Shown here: one piece after another, positions 39,001 to 53,500 of the stretch
Position numbering within the stretch: position 1 is the first letter of the stretch
Layout of the letters: the number at the start of each line of letters is the position of its first letter
NCBI GenBank assembly: GCA_949752795.1
Contig: CATKHW010000008.1
Coordinates: 248,001 to 312,000, forward strand
Length of the DNA: 64,000 bases
DNA from: Hyperoodon ampullatus
Taxonomy: Eukaryota; Chordata; Mammalia; Artiodactyla; Ziphiidae
Direction of reading: 5' to 3'
Position numbers and translations under genes: made by a program
The notes under the pieces: model-generated
What the model was told of the DNA's origin: nothing
The model's input: the letters and a program-made list of their open reading frames with translations, nothing else
Database searches by the model: none

Positions 39001-42000
39001 TCACAATGCTCCACGGTCTTGCCATCACAATGCTCCATGTGCCTTGTCATTACAATAATCCACGTCCTTGTCATCACAATGATCCTTAACACTCCTCATA
39101 ACAAAGTTACATGATCTTGTCATCACAATTCTCCATGCACTTGTCATCGCAATGCTCTATGACCACAGTCATAGCAATCTCCATGTGCTTTTCATCACAA
39201 TGCTTCACGACGTTGTCATCAAAATTCTCAATGGCCATTGCCATCACAATTCTCCATGCCCTTGTCATCACAATGCTCCATGATCATTGTCATCACAATG
39301 TTCCAAGCCCTTGTCATCAAAATGCTCCATTACCTTTGTCATCACAATCCTCCATGACACTTGGTATCACAATGCTCCATGCCATTGTCATTACAATGAA
39401 CAATGACATATGTCATCACAATGCTCCCTGACACCTGTCTTCAAAATACTCCATGACCTTGTCATCACATGTTCCGTGCCTTTGTCATCACAATGCGCCA
39501 TGCCCACTGTCATCACAATAATCCATGAAACTTGTCAGACCTTTGTTCCATGCCCCTGTCATCAAAATGCTCCATGCTCTTATCATCACAATGCTCCAGG
39601 ACCCCTGTCATCACAATGCTCCGTGACTCCAGTTATCAGAATGCTTCATGACCTTTGTCATCACAGTGGTGCATGACCTCGTCACACAAGGCTCTGTGAA
39701 CTTTGTCTACACAATGCTCCATGCCCTTTTCATCACAGTGCTCCAAGCTCACTGTCATCACAATAATCCATGAAACATGTCAAACCAATGTTCCATGCCC
39801 CTGTCATCACATTGCTCCATGCCCTTGTGATCACAATGCTCCATGACCCCTGTCATCACAATGCCCTGTGACTCCAATCATCACAATGCTTCATGACCTA
39901 TCTCATCACAATGGTCCATGCCCTCGTCACACAAGGCTCTGTGATCTTTGTCACCACAATGCTCCATGAAATTTTCATCACTACGCTCCATAAAACTTGT
40001 CATCACAATGCTCCATGCCCTTCTCTTCAAAATGCTCTCTCAACACATATATCACAATGTTCCATCACTAGTAATCACAATACACCCTCACCCCTGTCAT
40101 CACAATGTTCCATGGCCCCTGTCATCACAATGTTCCATGGCCGCTGTGATCACAGTGCTACATGCCCATATCTTCACAATGCAACATGACCACTGACATA
40201 ACAGTGTTCCATAAACCTTGTCACAAAATGCTCCATGACCCATTTCATCACAATGCTCCATGACACCTGACATCACAATTTTCCATAACCCCTCTCATCA
40301 AAATGTTCCATGACCCTTTTGATCAAATTGCTCCATGACCCTGTCATCACAATGCACCCTGCACTTCTCATCACAATGCACCACGGCCTTGTCATCAAAA
40401 TGCTCCATGACATTTGTCATCACAAAGCTCCATGACCATTGGCATCACAATGCTCCATGCCATTATCATCAAATGCTCCTTGAACCCTCTCATCACATTG
40501 CACCATGCCCTTGTCATCACAATGCTCCAACACCCCTGTAATCACAATGCTCCATTCCCCTTTTCATCTCAATGCTCCATGAACCCTGTCATCACAATGC
40601 ACCATGACCATCATCATAAAGCTTCATGCTATTGTCATCAAAATGAAATCAAAATGCTCCATGACCTCTGTCATCACAATGCTCCAAACCCTTTTGATCA
40701 CTATGTTCCATAACACTTGTCATCACAATGCCCCATGACGCTGGCCATTACAATTATCCATGGTCTTCTCATCACAATGCTCCATGACCTTTGTCATCAC
40801 AATGCTCAATACACTTGTCATCACAATGCTCCCTGACACTTGTCGTCAGTATTCTCCTTGAAACCTGTCATGACGAGGCTCCATGCATTTTTCATCACAA
40901 TGATCCATTCCCTTTTCATCACAATCCTCCAAGACCCCTCTAATCACAATGCTCCATGTCCTTTTCATCTAAAATCTCCATGACGCATGTCATGAGAAGG
41001 CTCCATGGCCTTCTCATCTCAATGATCCATGCCCTGGTCTTCACAATGCTACAAAACCCCTGTAATCACAATGCTCCATGAACCTTTTTATCAGTATGCT
41101 CCATGACAATTGTCATCACAAGGCGCCATGGCCCTCTCATCACAATTCTCCAGGCCCTTCTCATCGTATTGCTCCATTCCCTTCTCATGACAATGCTCCA
41201 TGACCCCTGTCATCACAGTACTCCATGAATATTTTCAGCCCAATGCTCCATGACCTTCTCATCACAATGCTCCATGACCCATGTCATCACAATGCTACAT
41301 GACCACAGTCATCAAAATGATCCATGCCACTTGTCATCAGAATATTCCATGTGCTTGTCATCCCCATGCTCCATGACCCCTATAATCACAATGGTCCTTT
41401 ATGCTTGTCGTCACAGAGCTCCATGACACATGACATCATGGTGCTCCATGCCTTTGTCATCAAAATGCTGCATGACCTTGTCATCACAATGCTCCATGCA
41501 CTTCTTCTCACAATTCTCCATTACCAGTGTCATCACAATCCTCCATGAACCTTGGGATCACATTGCTTCATGCCCTTGTCATCACAATACTCCATGATTC
41601 TTGAAATCAAAATGATCCATGACCTCTGTCATCACAATGCTCAAAACACTTGTGATCACCATGTTCCATAACACTTGTCATCACAACGCTCCATGATGCC
41701 TGCCATCACAATACTCCATGCCCTTGTCATCACAATGCTCCATGAACTTTGTCTTCACAATGCTCAATACACCTGTCATCACAATGCTCCCTGACACTTT
41801 TCCTCAGAATGCTCCTTGAACCCTGTCATGAAAAGGCTCCATGTCTTTTTCATCACAATGCTCCATGCCCTTTTTCTCACAATGCTCCATGCCATTGTCA
41901 TCACAATACTCCACAAGCTTGTCATCAGAATGCTCCAAGACCCTTGTCATCACAATGCTGCATGATCCCTGTCATCACAATGCTCCATGACGCCTGTCAT

Positions 42001-45000
42001 CACAATGCTCCATGCCCCTTGTCATTACAGTGCTCCATGACGCTCTTCATCACAAATATCCATGATCTTCTCATCACAATGCTCCACGGTCTTTCCATCA
42101 CAATGCTCCATGACACTTCTCATCACAATGTTACATGCTCTTGTCATCACAATTCTCCATGCACTTGTCATCGCAATGCTCCATGACCCCTGTCATAGCA
42201 AGCTCCATGTGCTTTTCATCACAAAGCTTCACGAAATTGTCATCAGAATTCTCAATGGCCCTTGTCATCACAAACCTCCATGCCCTTTTCATCAAAATGC
42301 TCCATGACCCTTGTCCTCACAATGCTCCAAACCCCTGTCATCACAATGCTCCATTAACTTTGTCATCACATTCCTCCATGACACTTGGCATCACAATGCT
42401 CCATGCCATTGTCATCAAAATGGACCATGACATATGTCATCACAATGCTCCCTGACACCTGTCTTCACAGTACTCCATGATCTTCTCATCACAATGCTCC
42501 ATGACCTTGTCATAAGAATGTGCCATGCCCACTGTCATCACAATAAACCATGAAACTTGTCAGAACAATGCACCATGCCCCTGTCATCACAATGCTCCAT
42601 ACCCTTGTCATCACAATGCTCCGTGACTCTAGTCATCACAATGCTTCATGACCTTTTTCATCACAATGGTCCATGCCCTCGTCATCACAAGGCTCTGTGA
42701 CCATTGTCACAACAGTGCTCCATGAATTTTTCATCACAGTGCTCTGTGATCGTTGTCATCACAATGTTCCATTCCTTTGTCAGCACAATGCTCCATGACC
42801 CTTGACTTCACAATGCTACATTCGGTTCTCAGCACAATGCTCCATGATCCATGTCATCAAAATGCGCCTTGCACTTGTTATCACAATTCTCCACAGCCTT
42901 GTCATCACAATGCTCCATAAATTTTGTCATCACAATGCTCCATACACTTTGTTATCACAATGCTCCATGCACTTCTCATCAAAATGCTCTCTCAGCACTG
43001 ATATCACAATGTTCCATCACTAGTCATCAAAATACTCCATCACCACTGTCATCACAATTTTCCATGACCTCTGTCATCACAATGCTACATGCCCTTATCA
43101 TCACAATGCTCCATGACTCCTGACATCAAAATGTTTCATATCCTCTGACATCAAAATGCTCCATCACCCTTTTCATCACAATGCTCCAAGACCCCTGAAA
43201 TCACAATGTTCCATAAACACTCTCATCAAAATATTCCATGACACTTTTCATCAAATTGCTCCATGACCCTGTCATCACAATGCACCATGTCCAACGTCAT
43301 CATGCTTCATGCTATTTTCATCACAATGAAATCAATATGCTCCATGACGTCTGTCATCAAAATGCTCCGAACCCCTGTGATCACAATGTTCCATAACCAT
43401 TGTCATCACAATGCACCATGACACTCATGATCACAATTATCCATGGTCTTCTCATCACAATGTTCCATGAACTTTGTCATCACAATGCTCAAAACACTTG
43501 TCATCACAATGCTCCCTGACACTTTTCATCAGTATGGTCCTTGAACCCTGTCATGACAAGGCTCCATGCCTTTTTCATCACAATGATCCATACCATTTTC
43601 ATCACATTGCTCCAAGACACGTGTAATCACAATGCTCCATGACCTTAATCACAAAGCTCCATGATGCATGTCATCAGAATGCTCCATGACTTTCTCATCA
43701 CAATGCTCCAAGACCCCTGTCATCTCAATGCTCTGTGATTCCAGTCATCACAATTCTCCATGACATTTGTCATCACAATGCTCAATACACTTGTCATCAC
43801 AGTGCTCCATGATCTTGTCAGCACAATGCTCTCTGACACCTGTCATCAGTATGCTCCTTGAACACTGTCATGACAAGAATCCATGCCTATTTCATCACAA
43901 TGATCCATTCCCTTTTCCTCACAATGCTCCAAGACCACTGTTATCACAATGCTCCGTGACTTCAGTCATGACAATGCTTCATGACATTTGTCATCACAAT
44001 GGTCCATGTCCTCGTCACACAAGGCTCTGTGACCATTGTCACCACAATGCTCCATGAACTTTTCATCACAATGCTCTGTGATCCTTGTCATCACCATGCT
44101 GCATGCCTTTGTCAGCACAACGCTCCATGACCCTTATCATCACAATGTTCCATGCACTTGTCAGCACAATGCTCCATAAACCATGTCATCATAATGCGCC
44201 ATGCGCTTGTCATCACAATGCTCCACATCCTTGTCGTTACAGTGCTCCAAAAACCTTGTCATCACAATGCTCCATGCACTTCTCATCAAAATGCTCTCTC
44301 CCCCCTGTCATCACAATGTTCCATGATCCCTGTCATGACAATGCTACATGATCTTTTCATCACAATGCTCCATGAACCATGACATCACAATGTTCCATAA
44401 CACTTGTCATCAAAATGCTCCATGACCCATTTCATCACAATGCTCCATGAGCCCTGACATAACAATGTTCCATAACCACTGTCATCAAAATGTTCCATGA
44501 TCCTTTTCATCAAATGGCTCCATGACCCTGTCATCACAATGCTCCCTGCCCTTCTCATCACAATGCACCACGACCTTGTCATCAAAATGCTCCATGAACT
44601 TTGTCATCACAAAGCTCCATGACCATTGTCATCACAATGCTCCATGCCATTTTCATCAAATGCTCCATGACCACTGTAATCACAATGCTCCATGCCAGTC
44701 TTCATCAGAATGCTACTTGAGAATTGTCATCACAAGGCTACATCGTCCTCTCATCACAATGCTCCAGGACCTTGTCATCACAATGCTCCGTGACTCCAGT
44801 CATCACAATGCTTCATGACCTTTGTCAACACAATGGTCCATGACCTCGTCATCAAAAGGCTCTGTGATATTTGTCACCACAATGCTCCATGAAATTTTCA
44901 TCACAATGTTCTGTTACCCATGTCATCACTATGCTCCATACCTTTGTCAGCACAATGCTCCATGGCCATTATGATCACAATGCTCCATGTGCTTGTCCGC

Positions 45001-45787
45001 AAAATGACCCACGACCTGCATCATCACAATGCGCCATGCACTTGTCATCACAATGCTCCACAAACTTTTCATCACAGTGCTCCATAAATCTTGTCATCAC
45101 AATGCTCCATGCACTTCCCATCAAAATACTGTCCCACCACGGATATCATAATGTTCCATCAATAGTCATCACAATACTCCCTCACCCCTTTCATCACAAT
45201 ATTCCAGGACCCCTGTCATCAAAATGCTCCATGACCCTTTTCATCATAAAGCTCCATGAACCCTGACATCACAATGTTCCATAACCACTTTCATCAAAAT
45301 ATCCCATGACAAGTTTCATCAAATTGCTCCATGACCATTTCATCACAATGCTCTCTGCCCTTCTCATCACAGTGCACCACGCCCTTGTCATCAAAATGCT
45401 CCATGACTTTTGTCATCCCAAAGCTCCATGACCCTTGGCAACACAATGCTCCATGCCATTGTGATCAAAATGCTCCATGAACACTCTCATCACATTGTTC
45501 CATGCCATTGTCATCACAGGCTCCATGATGCTTTTCATCACAATGCTCAATGCTCTTCTTAAACAATGATCCATGCCCTTGTCATTACAATCCGCCCTGA
45601 CCCATGTATCACAGTGTTCCGTGCCCTTGTCATCACAATGCTCCATGCCCCCTCTCATCACAATAAGCCATGAAACTTTTCAGACCAATGCTCCATGCCC
45701 TTGTCATCTAAATGCTCCATTACCTGTTATAACAATGCTCCATGACACCTGCCATTACAATGTTCCACGGCCTTGTCATCACAAGGC

Positions 45788-45885
45788 TCCATAACACTTG
45801 TCATCACAATGCTCCATTTCCTTGTCATCACAAAGCTCCATAACCCTTGTCATCACAATGCTCCATTTCCTTGTCATCACAAAGC
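45788..45885. repeat. Local 49-bp tandem duplication in the minisatellite
   Basis: Two units beginning ctccataacacttgtcatc at 45788 repeat at 45837 with one visible substitution (acactt against accctt). It is a very recent two-unit duplication. Confidence 0.8.
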
Positions 45886-47444
45886 TCCATGACGCATGTC
45901 ATCAGAATGCTCCATGGCCTTCTCATTCACGGTGCTCCATGCCCTTGTCATCACAATTCTCCTAGACCCCTGTAATCACAATGCTCCATGCCCCTTTTCA
46001 TCTCAATGCTCCATGAACCGTGTCATCACAATGCACCATGCCCATCATCATAATGCTTCATGCTATTGTCATCAAAATGAAATCAAAATGCTCCATGAAC
46101 TCTGTCATCACAATGCTCCAAACCCTTGTGATCACAATGTTCCATAACACTTGTCATCGCAGCGCCCCATGACGCTCATCATCACAATTATCCATGGTCT
46201 TCTATTCACAATACTCCATGACCTTTGTCATCACAATGATCAATACACTTGTCATCACAATGCTCCCTGACACTTGTCGTCAGTATGCTCCTTGAAACCT
46301 GTCATGACAAGGTTCCATGCCTTTTTAATCACAATGATCCATGCCCTTTTCCTGACAATGCTCCAAAACCCCAGTAATCACAATGCTCCATGGCCTTCTC
46401 ATCACCATGCTCCATGCCATTTTCATCACAATGCTCCTTTCCCTTGTCATCAAATTGCCCCATGACCCCTGTCATCACAATACTCCTTGAATATTTTCAG
46501 CCCAATGCTCCATGACCTTCTCATCACAATGCACCATGAATACTGTCATCACAATGCTCCATGATCCCTGTCTTCACAATGATCCGTGACTCCAGTCATC
46601 ACAATGCTTCATGACTTTTGTCATCAGAACGGTCCATGCCATTGTCACACAAGGCTCTCTGTCATTTGTCACCACAATGCTCCATGAACATTTCATCACA
46701 ATGCTCTGTGACCCTTGTCATCACAATGCACCATGCATTTGTCAGCACAATGATCCATGACACTTGTCACCACAATGCTCCATGCGCTTGTCATCACAAT
46801 GCTCCTTGACCCATGGCATCACAATGTACCATGCGCTTGTCATCACAATGCTCCACATCATAGTCATCACAATGCTCCATAAACCTTGTCATCACAATGT
46901 TCCATGCACTTCTCATCAAAACGTCCTCTCACCAATGGTATCACAATATTCCATCAATAGTCTTCACAATATTCCCTCACCGCTGTCATCACAATGTTCC
47001 ATGACCCCTATCATCACAATGCTACATGCACTTATCATCACAATGCACCATGACCCCTGCCATCACAATGTTTCATAACCCCTGTCATCAAAATGCTACA
47101 TTACCCATTTCATCTCAATGCTCCATGACCCCTGTCATCACAATTTTCCATAACCACTCTCATCAAAATGTTCCATGACCTTTTTCATCAAATTGCTCCA
47201 TGAACCTATTATCACAATGCTCGCTGCACTTCTCATCACAACGCACCACGACCTCGTCATCAAAATGCTCCATGACCTTTGTCATCACAAAGCTCCATGA
47301 CCCTTGGCATCACAATGCTCCATGCCATAGTCATCACAATGCTCCATGAAGCCTCTCATCACATTGCTCCATGCCCTTGTCATCACAAAGCTCCATGACG
47401 CTTATGATCCCAATGCTCGATGCCTTTCTCATCACAATGTTCCA

Positions 47445-47540
47445 TGCCCTTGTCATTACAATCCTCCATGACCCATGTATCAAAGTGTTCTGTGCCCTTG
47501 TCATTACCATCCTCCATGACCCATGTATCAAAGTGTTGTG
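47445..47540. repeat. Local 48-bp tandem duplication in the minisatellite
   Basis: A pair of units that includes the short variant cccatgtatcaaagtgtt is repeated with a 48-bp period (copies start near 47445 and 47493). Only a few bases differ. Confidence 0.8.
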
Positions 47541-50500
47541 TGCCCTTGTCATCACAATGCTCCATGCCCACTCTCATCAAAATAATCCATGAAATATTTC
47601 AGACCAGTGCTCCATGCCCTTGTCATCACAATGCTCCATTGCCCCTGTCATAACAATGCTCCATGACCCCTGCCATCACAAAGTTCCACGGCCTTGTCAT
47701 CACAAGACTCCATGACACTTGTCATCACAATGTTCCAAGACACTGTAATCACAATTCTCCATACACTTGTCATCACAAAGCTCCATGACGCATGTCATAA
47801 GAATGCTCCATGGCCTTCTCATTTACAATGCTCCATGCCCTCATCATCACAATGCTCCAAGACCCCAGTAATCAGAATGCTCCACGCCCCTTTTCATCTC
47901 AATGCTCCATGAACCGTGTCATCACAATGCACCATGCCCATCATCATAATGCTTCATGCAATTGTCATCAAAATAAAATCAAAACGCTCCAGGACCTCTG
48001 TGATCACAATGCTCCAAACCCTTGTGATCACAATGTTCCATAACACTTGTCATCACAACGCCCCATGACGCTCATCATCACAATTATCCATGGTCTTCTA
48101 TTCACAATACTCCATGACTTTGTCATCACAATGCTCAATACACTTGTCATCACAATGCTCCCTGACACTTGTCATCAGTATGCTCCTTGAACCCTGTCAT
48201 GACAAGGCTCCATGCCTTTTTAATCACAATGATCCATGACCTTTTCCTCACAATGCTCCAAGACCCATGTAATCACAATGCTCCATGCCCTTGTCATCCC
48301 AAAGCTTCATGACACATGACTTCAGAATTCTCCATGGCCTTCTCATCACAATGCTCCATGCCCTTTTCATCACAGTGCTCCATTCCCTTGTCATCAAAAT
48401 GCCACATGAGCCCTGTCATCACAATACTCGATGAACATTTTCAGCCCAATGCTCCATGACCTTCTCATCACAATGCCCCATGAACCCTGTCATCACAATG
48501 CTCCTTGACCCGTGTCATCCCAATGCTCCGTGACTCCAGTCATCAAAATGCTTCATGAACTTTGTCATCACAATGTTCCATGAACTTTTCACACAAGGCT
48601 CTGTGACATTTGTCACCAGAATGCTCCATGCCCTTGTCATCTCAATGCTCCAAGACTCCTGTAATGACAATGCTCCCTGCCCATTTTCATTTCAATGCTG
48701 CATGAACCCTGTCATAACAATGCACCATGCCCATCATCAAAATGCTTCATACTATTGTCATCACCATGAAATTAAAATGCTCCATGACCTCTGTCATCAC
48801 AGTGCTCCAAACCCTTGTGATCACAATGTTCCATAACACTTGTCATCACAATGCTCCATGACTCTGGTCATCACAATTATCCATGGTCTTCTCATCACAA
48901 TGCTCCATGATCTGTGTCATCACAATGCTCAATACACTTGTCATCACAATGCTCCATGACACTTGTCGTCAGAATGTTCCTTGAACCCTTTCATGACAAG
49001 GCTCCATGCATTTTTCATCACAATGATCCATGCCCTTTTCATCACAATGCTCCTAGACCACTCTAATCTCAATGCTCCTTGCTCTTGTCATCACAAAGCT
49101 CCATTATGCATGTCATCAGAATGCTCCATGGCCTTCTCATCACTATGCTCCATGACCTTGTCATCTCAATGCTCCAAGACCACTGTCATCATAATGATCC
49201 ATGCCCCTTTTTATCAGAATTCTCCATGAGACTTGTCATCACAAGGCTCCATTGTCTTCTCATCACAATGCTCCAGGACCTTGTCATCACAATGCTCCAT
49301 TCCCTTGTCATCACAATGCTCCATGACCCCTTTCATAACAATACTCCAAGAACATTTTCAGCCCAATGCTCCATGAATTTCTCATTACAATGCTCCATTA
49401 CCCCATCATTACAATTCTCCATGATCCTTGAAATCAAAATGATCCATGACCTCTGTCATCACAATGTTCCAAATCATTGTCATCACATTGTTCCATAACA
49501 CTTGTCTTCACAACACTCCAGGATGCCTGTCATAACAATACTGCATGCCATTGTCATCACAATGCTCCATGACCTTTTTCATCACAATGCTCAATACACT
49601 TGTCATCACAATGCTCCCTGACACTTGTCGTCAGAATGCTCCTTGGAACCTTTCATGAAAAGGCTCCATGCCTTTTTCATCACAATGCTCCATGCCCTTT
49701 GCATCAGAATGCTCCATGCCATTGTCATCACAATACTCCACAAGTTTGTCATCAAAATGCTCCATAACACCTGTCATCACAATGCTCCATGACCCCTGCT
49801 CTCTCAATGCTCCATGACACCTGTCATCAAAATGCTCCTTGCCCCTTGTCATTACAGTGCTCCATGACGCTCGTCATCACAGTTATACATGGTCTTCTCA
49901 TCACAGTGCTCCACGGTATTGCCATCACAAGGATCCATGACACTTTTCATCACAATGTTACATGATCTTGTCATAACAATTCTCCATGCAATTGTCATCG
50001 CAATGCTCCATGAACCCTGTCATAGCAAGCTCCATATGTTTTTTATCACAACGCTTCACGACCGTGTCATCATAATTATCAATGGCCCTTGTCATCAAAA
50101 TGCTCCATGCTCTTCTCATCAAAATGCTCCATGACCCTCGTCATCACAATGCTCCAAGCCCTTGTCATCACAATGCTCCATTACCTTTCTCATCACAATC
50201 CTCCATGACACTTGGCATCACAATGCTCCATGACATTGTCATCACAATGAACCATGACATATGTCAATAGAACGCTCCCTGACACCTGTATTCACAATAC
50301 ACTTGAGTTTGTCATCACAATTCTCCATGCCCTTGTCATCACAATGTGCCTTGCCCACTGTCATCAAAATAATCCATGAAACTTGTCAGACCAATGTTCC
50401 ATGCCACTGTTATCACAATGCTCCATGCACTTGTCATCACAATGCTCCGTGACACCAGTCATCACAATGCTTCATGACCTTTGTCATCACAATGGGCCAT

Positions 50501-53500
50501 GCCCTCGTCATCACAACGCTCAGTGACATTTGTCACCACAGTGCTCCATAAACTTTTCGTCACAATGCTCTGTGAACCTTGTCATCACAATGCTCCTTGC
50601 CTTTGTCTGCACAATACTCCAGAAGCTTGTCATCAGAATGCTCCATGTCCCTTGTAATCACAATGATCTATGACACCAGTCATCACAATTCTCCATGCCA
50701 CGTGTCATTACAGTGCTCGATGACACTCGTCATCAAAATACTCCATGGTCTTGCCATCACAATGCTCCACGGTCTTGTCATCACAATGCTTCATGCCCTG
50801 GACATCACAATGCTACATGTCCCTTGTCATCACAATGTTCCATGACCCCTGTCATCACATTGCTACATGCACTTATCATCACAATGTTTGATGACCCCTG
50901 ACATCACAATGTTCCATAACCCCTGTCATCAAAATCTTCCATGACCTTTTTCATCAAATAGCTCCATGACCCTGTCATCACAATGCTCCCTTCCCTTCAG
51001 AACACAATGCACCACGAACTTGTCATCAAAATGCTCCATGACATTTGTCCTCACACATCTCCATGACAATTGGCATCACAATGCTCCATGTCATTGTGAT
51101 CACAATGCTCCATGAACACTCTCATCACATTGTTCCATGCCCTTGTCATCACAAAGCTCCATGACGCTTGCCAGCGCAATGCGCAATACCCTTCTCATCA
51201 CAATGCTCCATGTCCTTGTCATTATAATCCTCCGTGACCCATGTATCACAGTGTTCCTTGCCCTTGTCATCAGAATGCTCCATGCCCACTGTCATCACAA
51301 TAATCCATGAAACTTTTCAGACCAATGCTCCATGCCCTAGTCATCACAGTGCTCCATTAAACCTGTCATAACCATGCTCCATGACCCCTGCTATCACAAT
51401 GATCCACGGCGTTTTAATCACAAGGCTCCATGACTCTTGTCATCACAATGCTCCAAGACCCCTGTAATCACAATGCTCCATGCAATTGTCATCACAAAGC
51501 TCCTTGACGCATGTCATCAGAATGCCCCATGGCCTTCTCATCACAATGTTCCAAGCCCTTTTCATCACAATGCTCCAAGTCCCCTGTATTCACAATGCTC
51601 CATGCCCTTGTCATCACAAAGATCCATTACGCATGTCATCAGAATGCTCCTTGGCCTTCTCATCACAATGCTCCATGCCCTTGTCATCACAATGTTCCAA
51701 GACCCCTGTAAACACAATGCTCCATGCCTCTTTTCATCACTATGGTCCATGAGACTTGTCATCACAAGGCTCCATGGTCTTCTCAACACAATGCTCCAGG
51801 ACTTTGTCATCACAATGCTTCACGACCTTTTCATCAAGATTCTAAATGGCCCTTGTGATCATAATGTTCCAAGCCCTAATCATCACAATGCCCCATTATC
51901 TTTGGCATCACATTCCTCCATGACACTTGGCATCACAATGCCCCACGCCATTGTCATCGCAATGGAACATGACATATGTCATCACAATGCTCCCTGACAC
52001 CTGTCTTCACAATACTCCATAACGTTTTCATCACAATGCTCCATGCCCTTGTCACCACAATCTGCCATGCCGAATGTCATCACAATAATCCATGAAACTT
52101 GTCAGACCAATGCTCCATGCCCTTGTCATCACAATGATCCATGCCCTTGTCATCACAATTCTCCATGACCCCACACATCATAATTCTCCATGAATCCAGT
52201 CATCACAATGCTTTATGACTTTTGTCATCACAATGGTCCATTCCCTCATCATCACAGTTCTCTGTAACACGTTTCATCACAATGCTCCATGCCTTTGTCA
52301 GCATAATGCTCCATGACCCTTGTCATCACAATGATCCAAACGCTTGTCAGCACAATGCTCCACAACCTTATCATCACAACGCTCCAAAAACCTTGTCATC
52401 ACAATGCTCCTTGCACTTCTCATCTAAATGCTCTCTCACCACTGATATCACAATGTTCCATTACTACTCATCACAATACTCCCTCACCCCTTTCATCACA
52501 ATGTTCCATGACCCGTATCATCAAAATGCTACATCTCCTTATCATCATAATGCTCCATGACCACTGACATCACAATGTTCCATAACCCTCTCATGAAAAT
52601 GTTCCCTGACGATTTTCATCAAATTGCTCCATGACCCTGTCATCACAATGCTCCCTGCCCTTCTCATCACAATGCACAGCGCTCTTGTCATCAAAATGCT
52701 CCATGACATTTGTCATCACAAACTCCATGACCCTTGGCATCACAATGCTCCATGCCATTGTCATCACAATGCTCCATGAAACCTATCATCACATTGTTCC
52801 TTGCTCTTGTCATCACAAAGCTCCATGATGCTTGTCATTACAATGTTCGATGCCTTTCTCATCACAGTGATCCATGCCCTTGTCATTACAATCCTCCATG
52901 ACCCATGTATCACCGTCGTTCTGTGCCCTTGTCATCACAATGCTCCATGCCCACTGTCATCACAATAATCCATGAAACTTTTCAAACCAATGCTCCATGC
53001 CCTTGTCATCACAATGCTCCATTACCCCTGTCATAACAATGCTCCATGACCCCTGCCATCACAATGTTCCACGGTGTTGTCATCACAAGGCTCCATGACC
53101 CTTGTCATAACAATGCTCCAAGACCCCTGTAATCACAATGCTCCATGCCCCTTTTCATCAGAATGCTCCATGAGACTTGTCATCACAATGCTCCACAACC
53201 TTGTCATCACAATGGTCCATAAACCCTTGTCATCAGAATGTTCCATGCACTTCTCAACAAAATGCTCTCTCACAACTGATATCACTATGTTCCATCACTA
53301 GTCATCACAATACTTCCTCACCCCTATCATCACAATGTTCCATGACCCCTGACATCACTATGTTCCATAAACCCTGTCATCAAAATGCTACATGACCCTT
53401 TTCAGCGAAATGCTCCATGACCCCTGAAATCAGAATGTTCCATAACCCATATCATCAAAATCTTCCATGACCCTTTTCATCAAATTGCTCCTGGACTCTC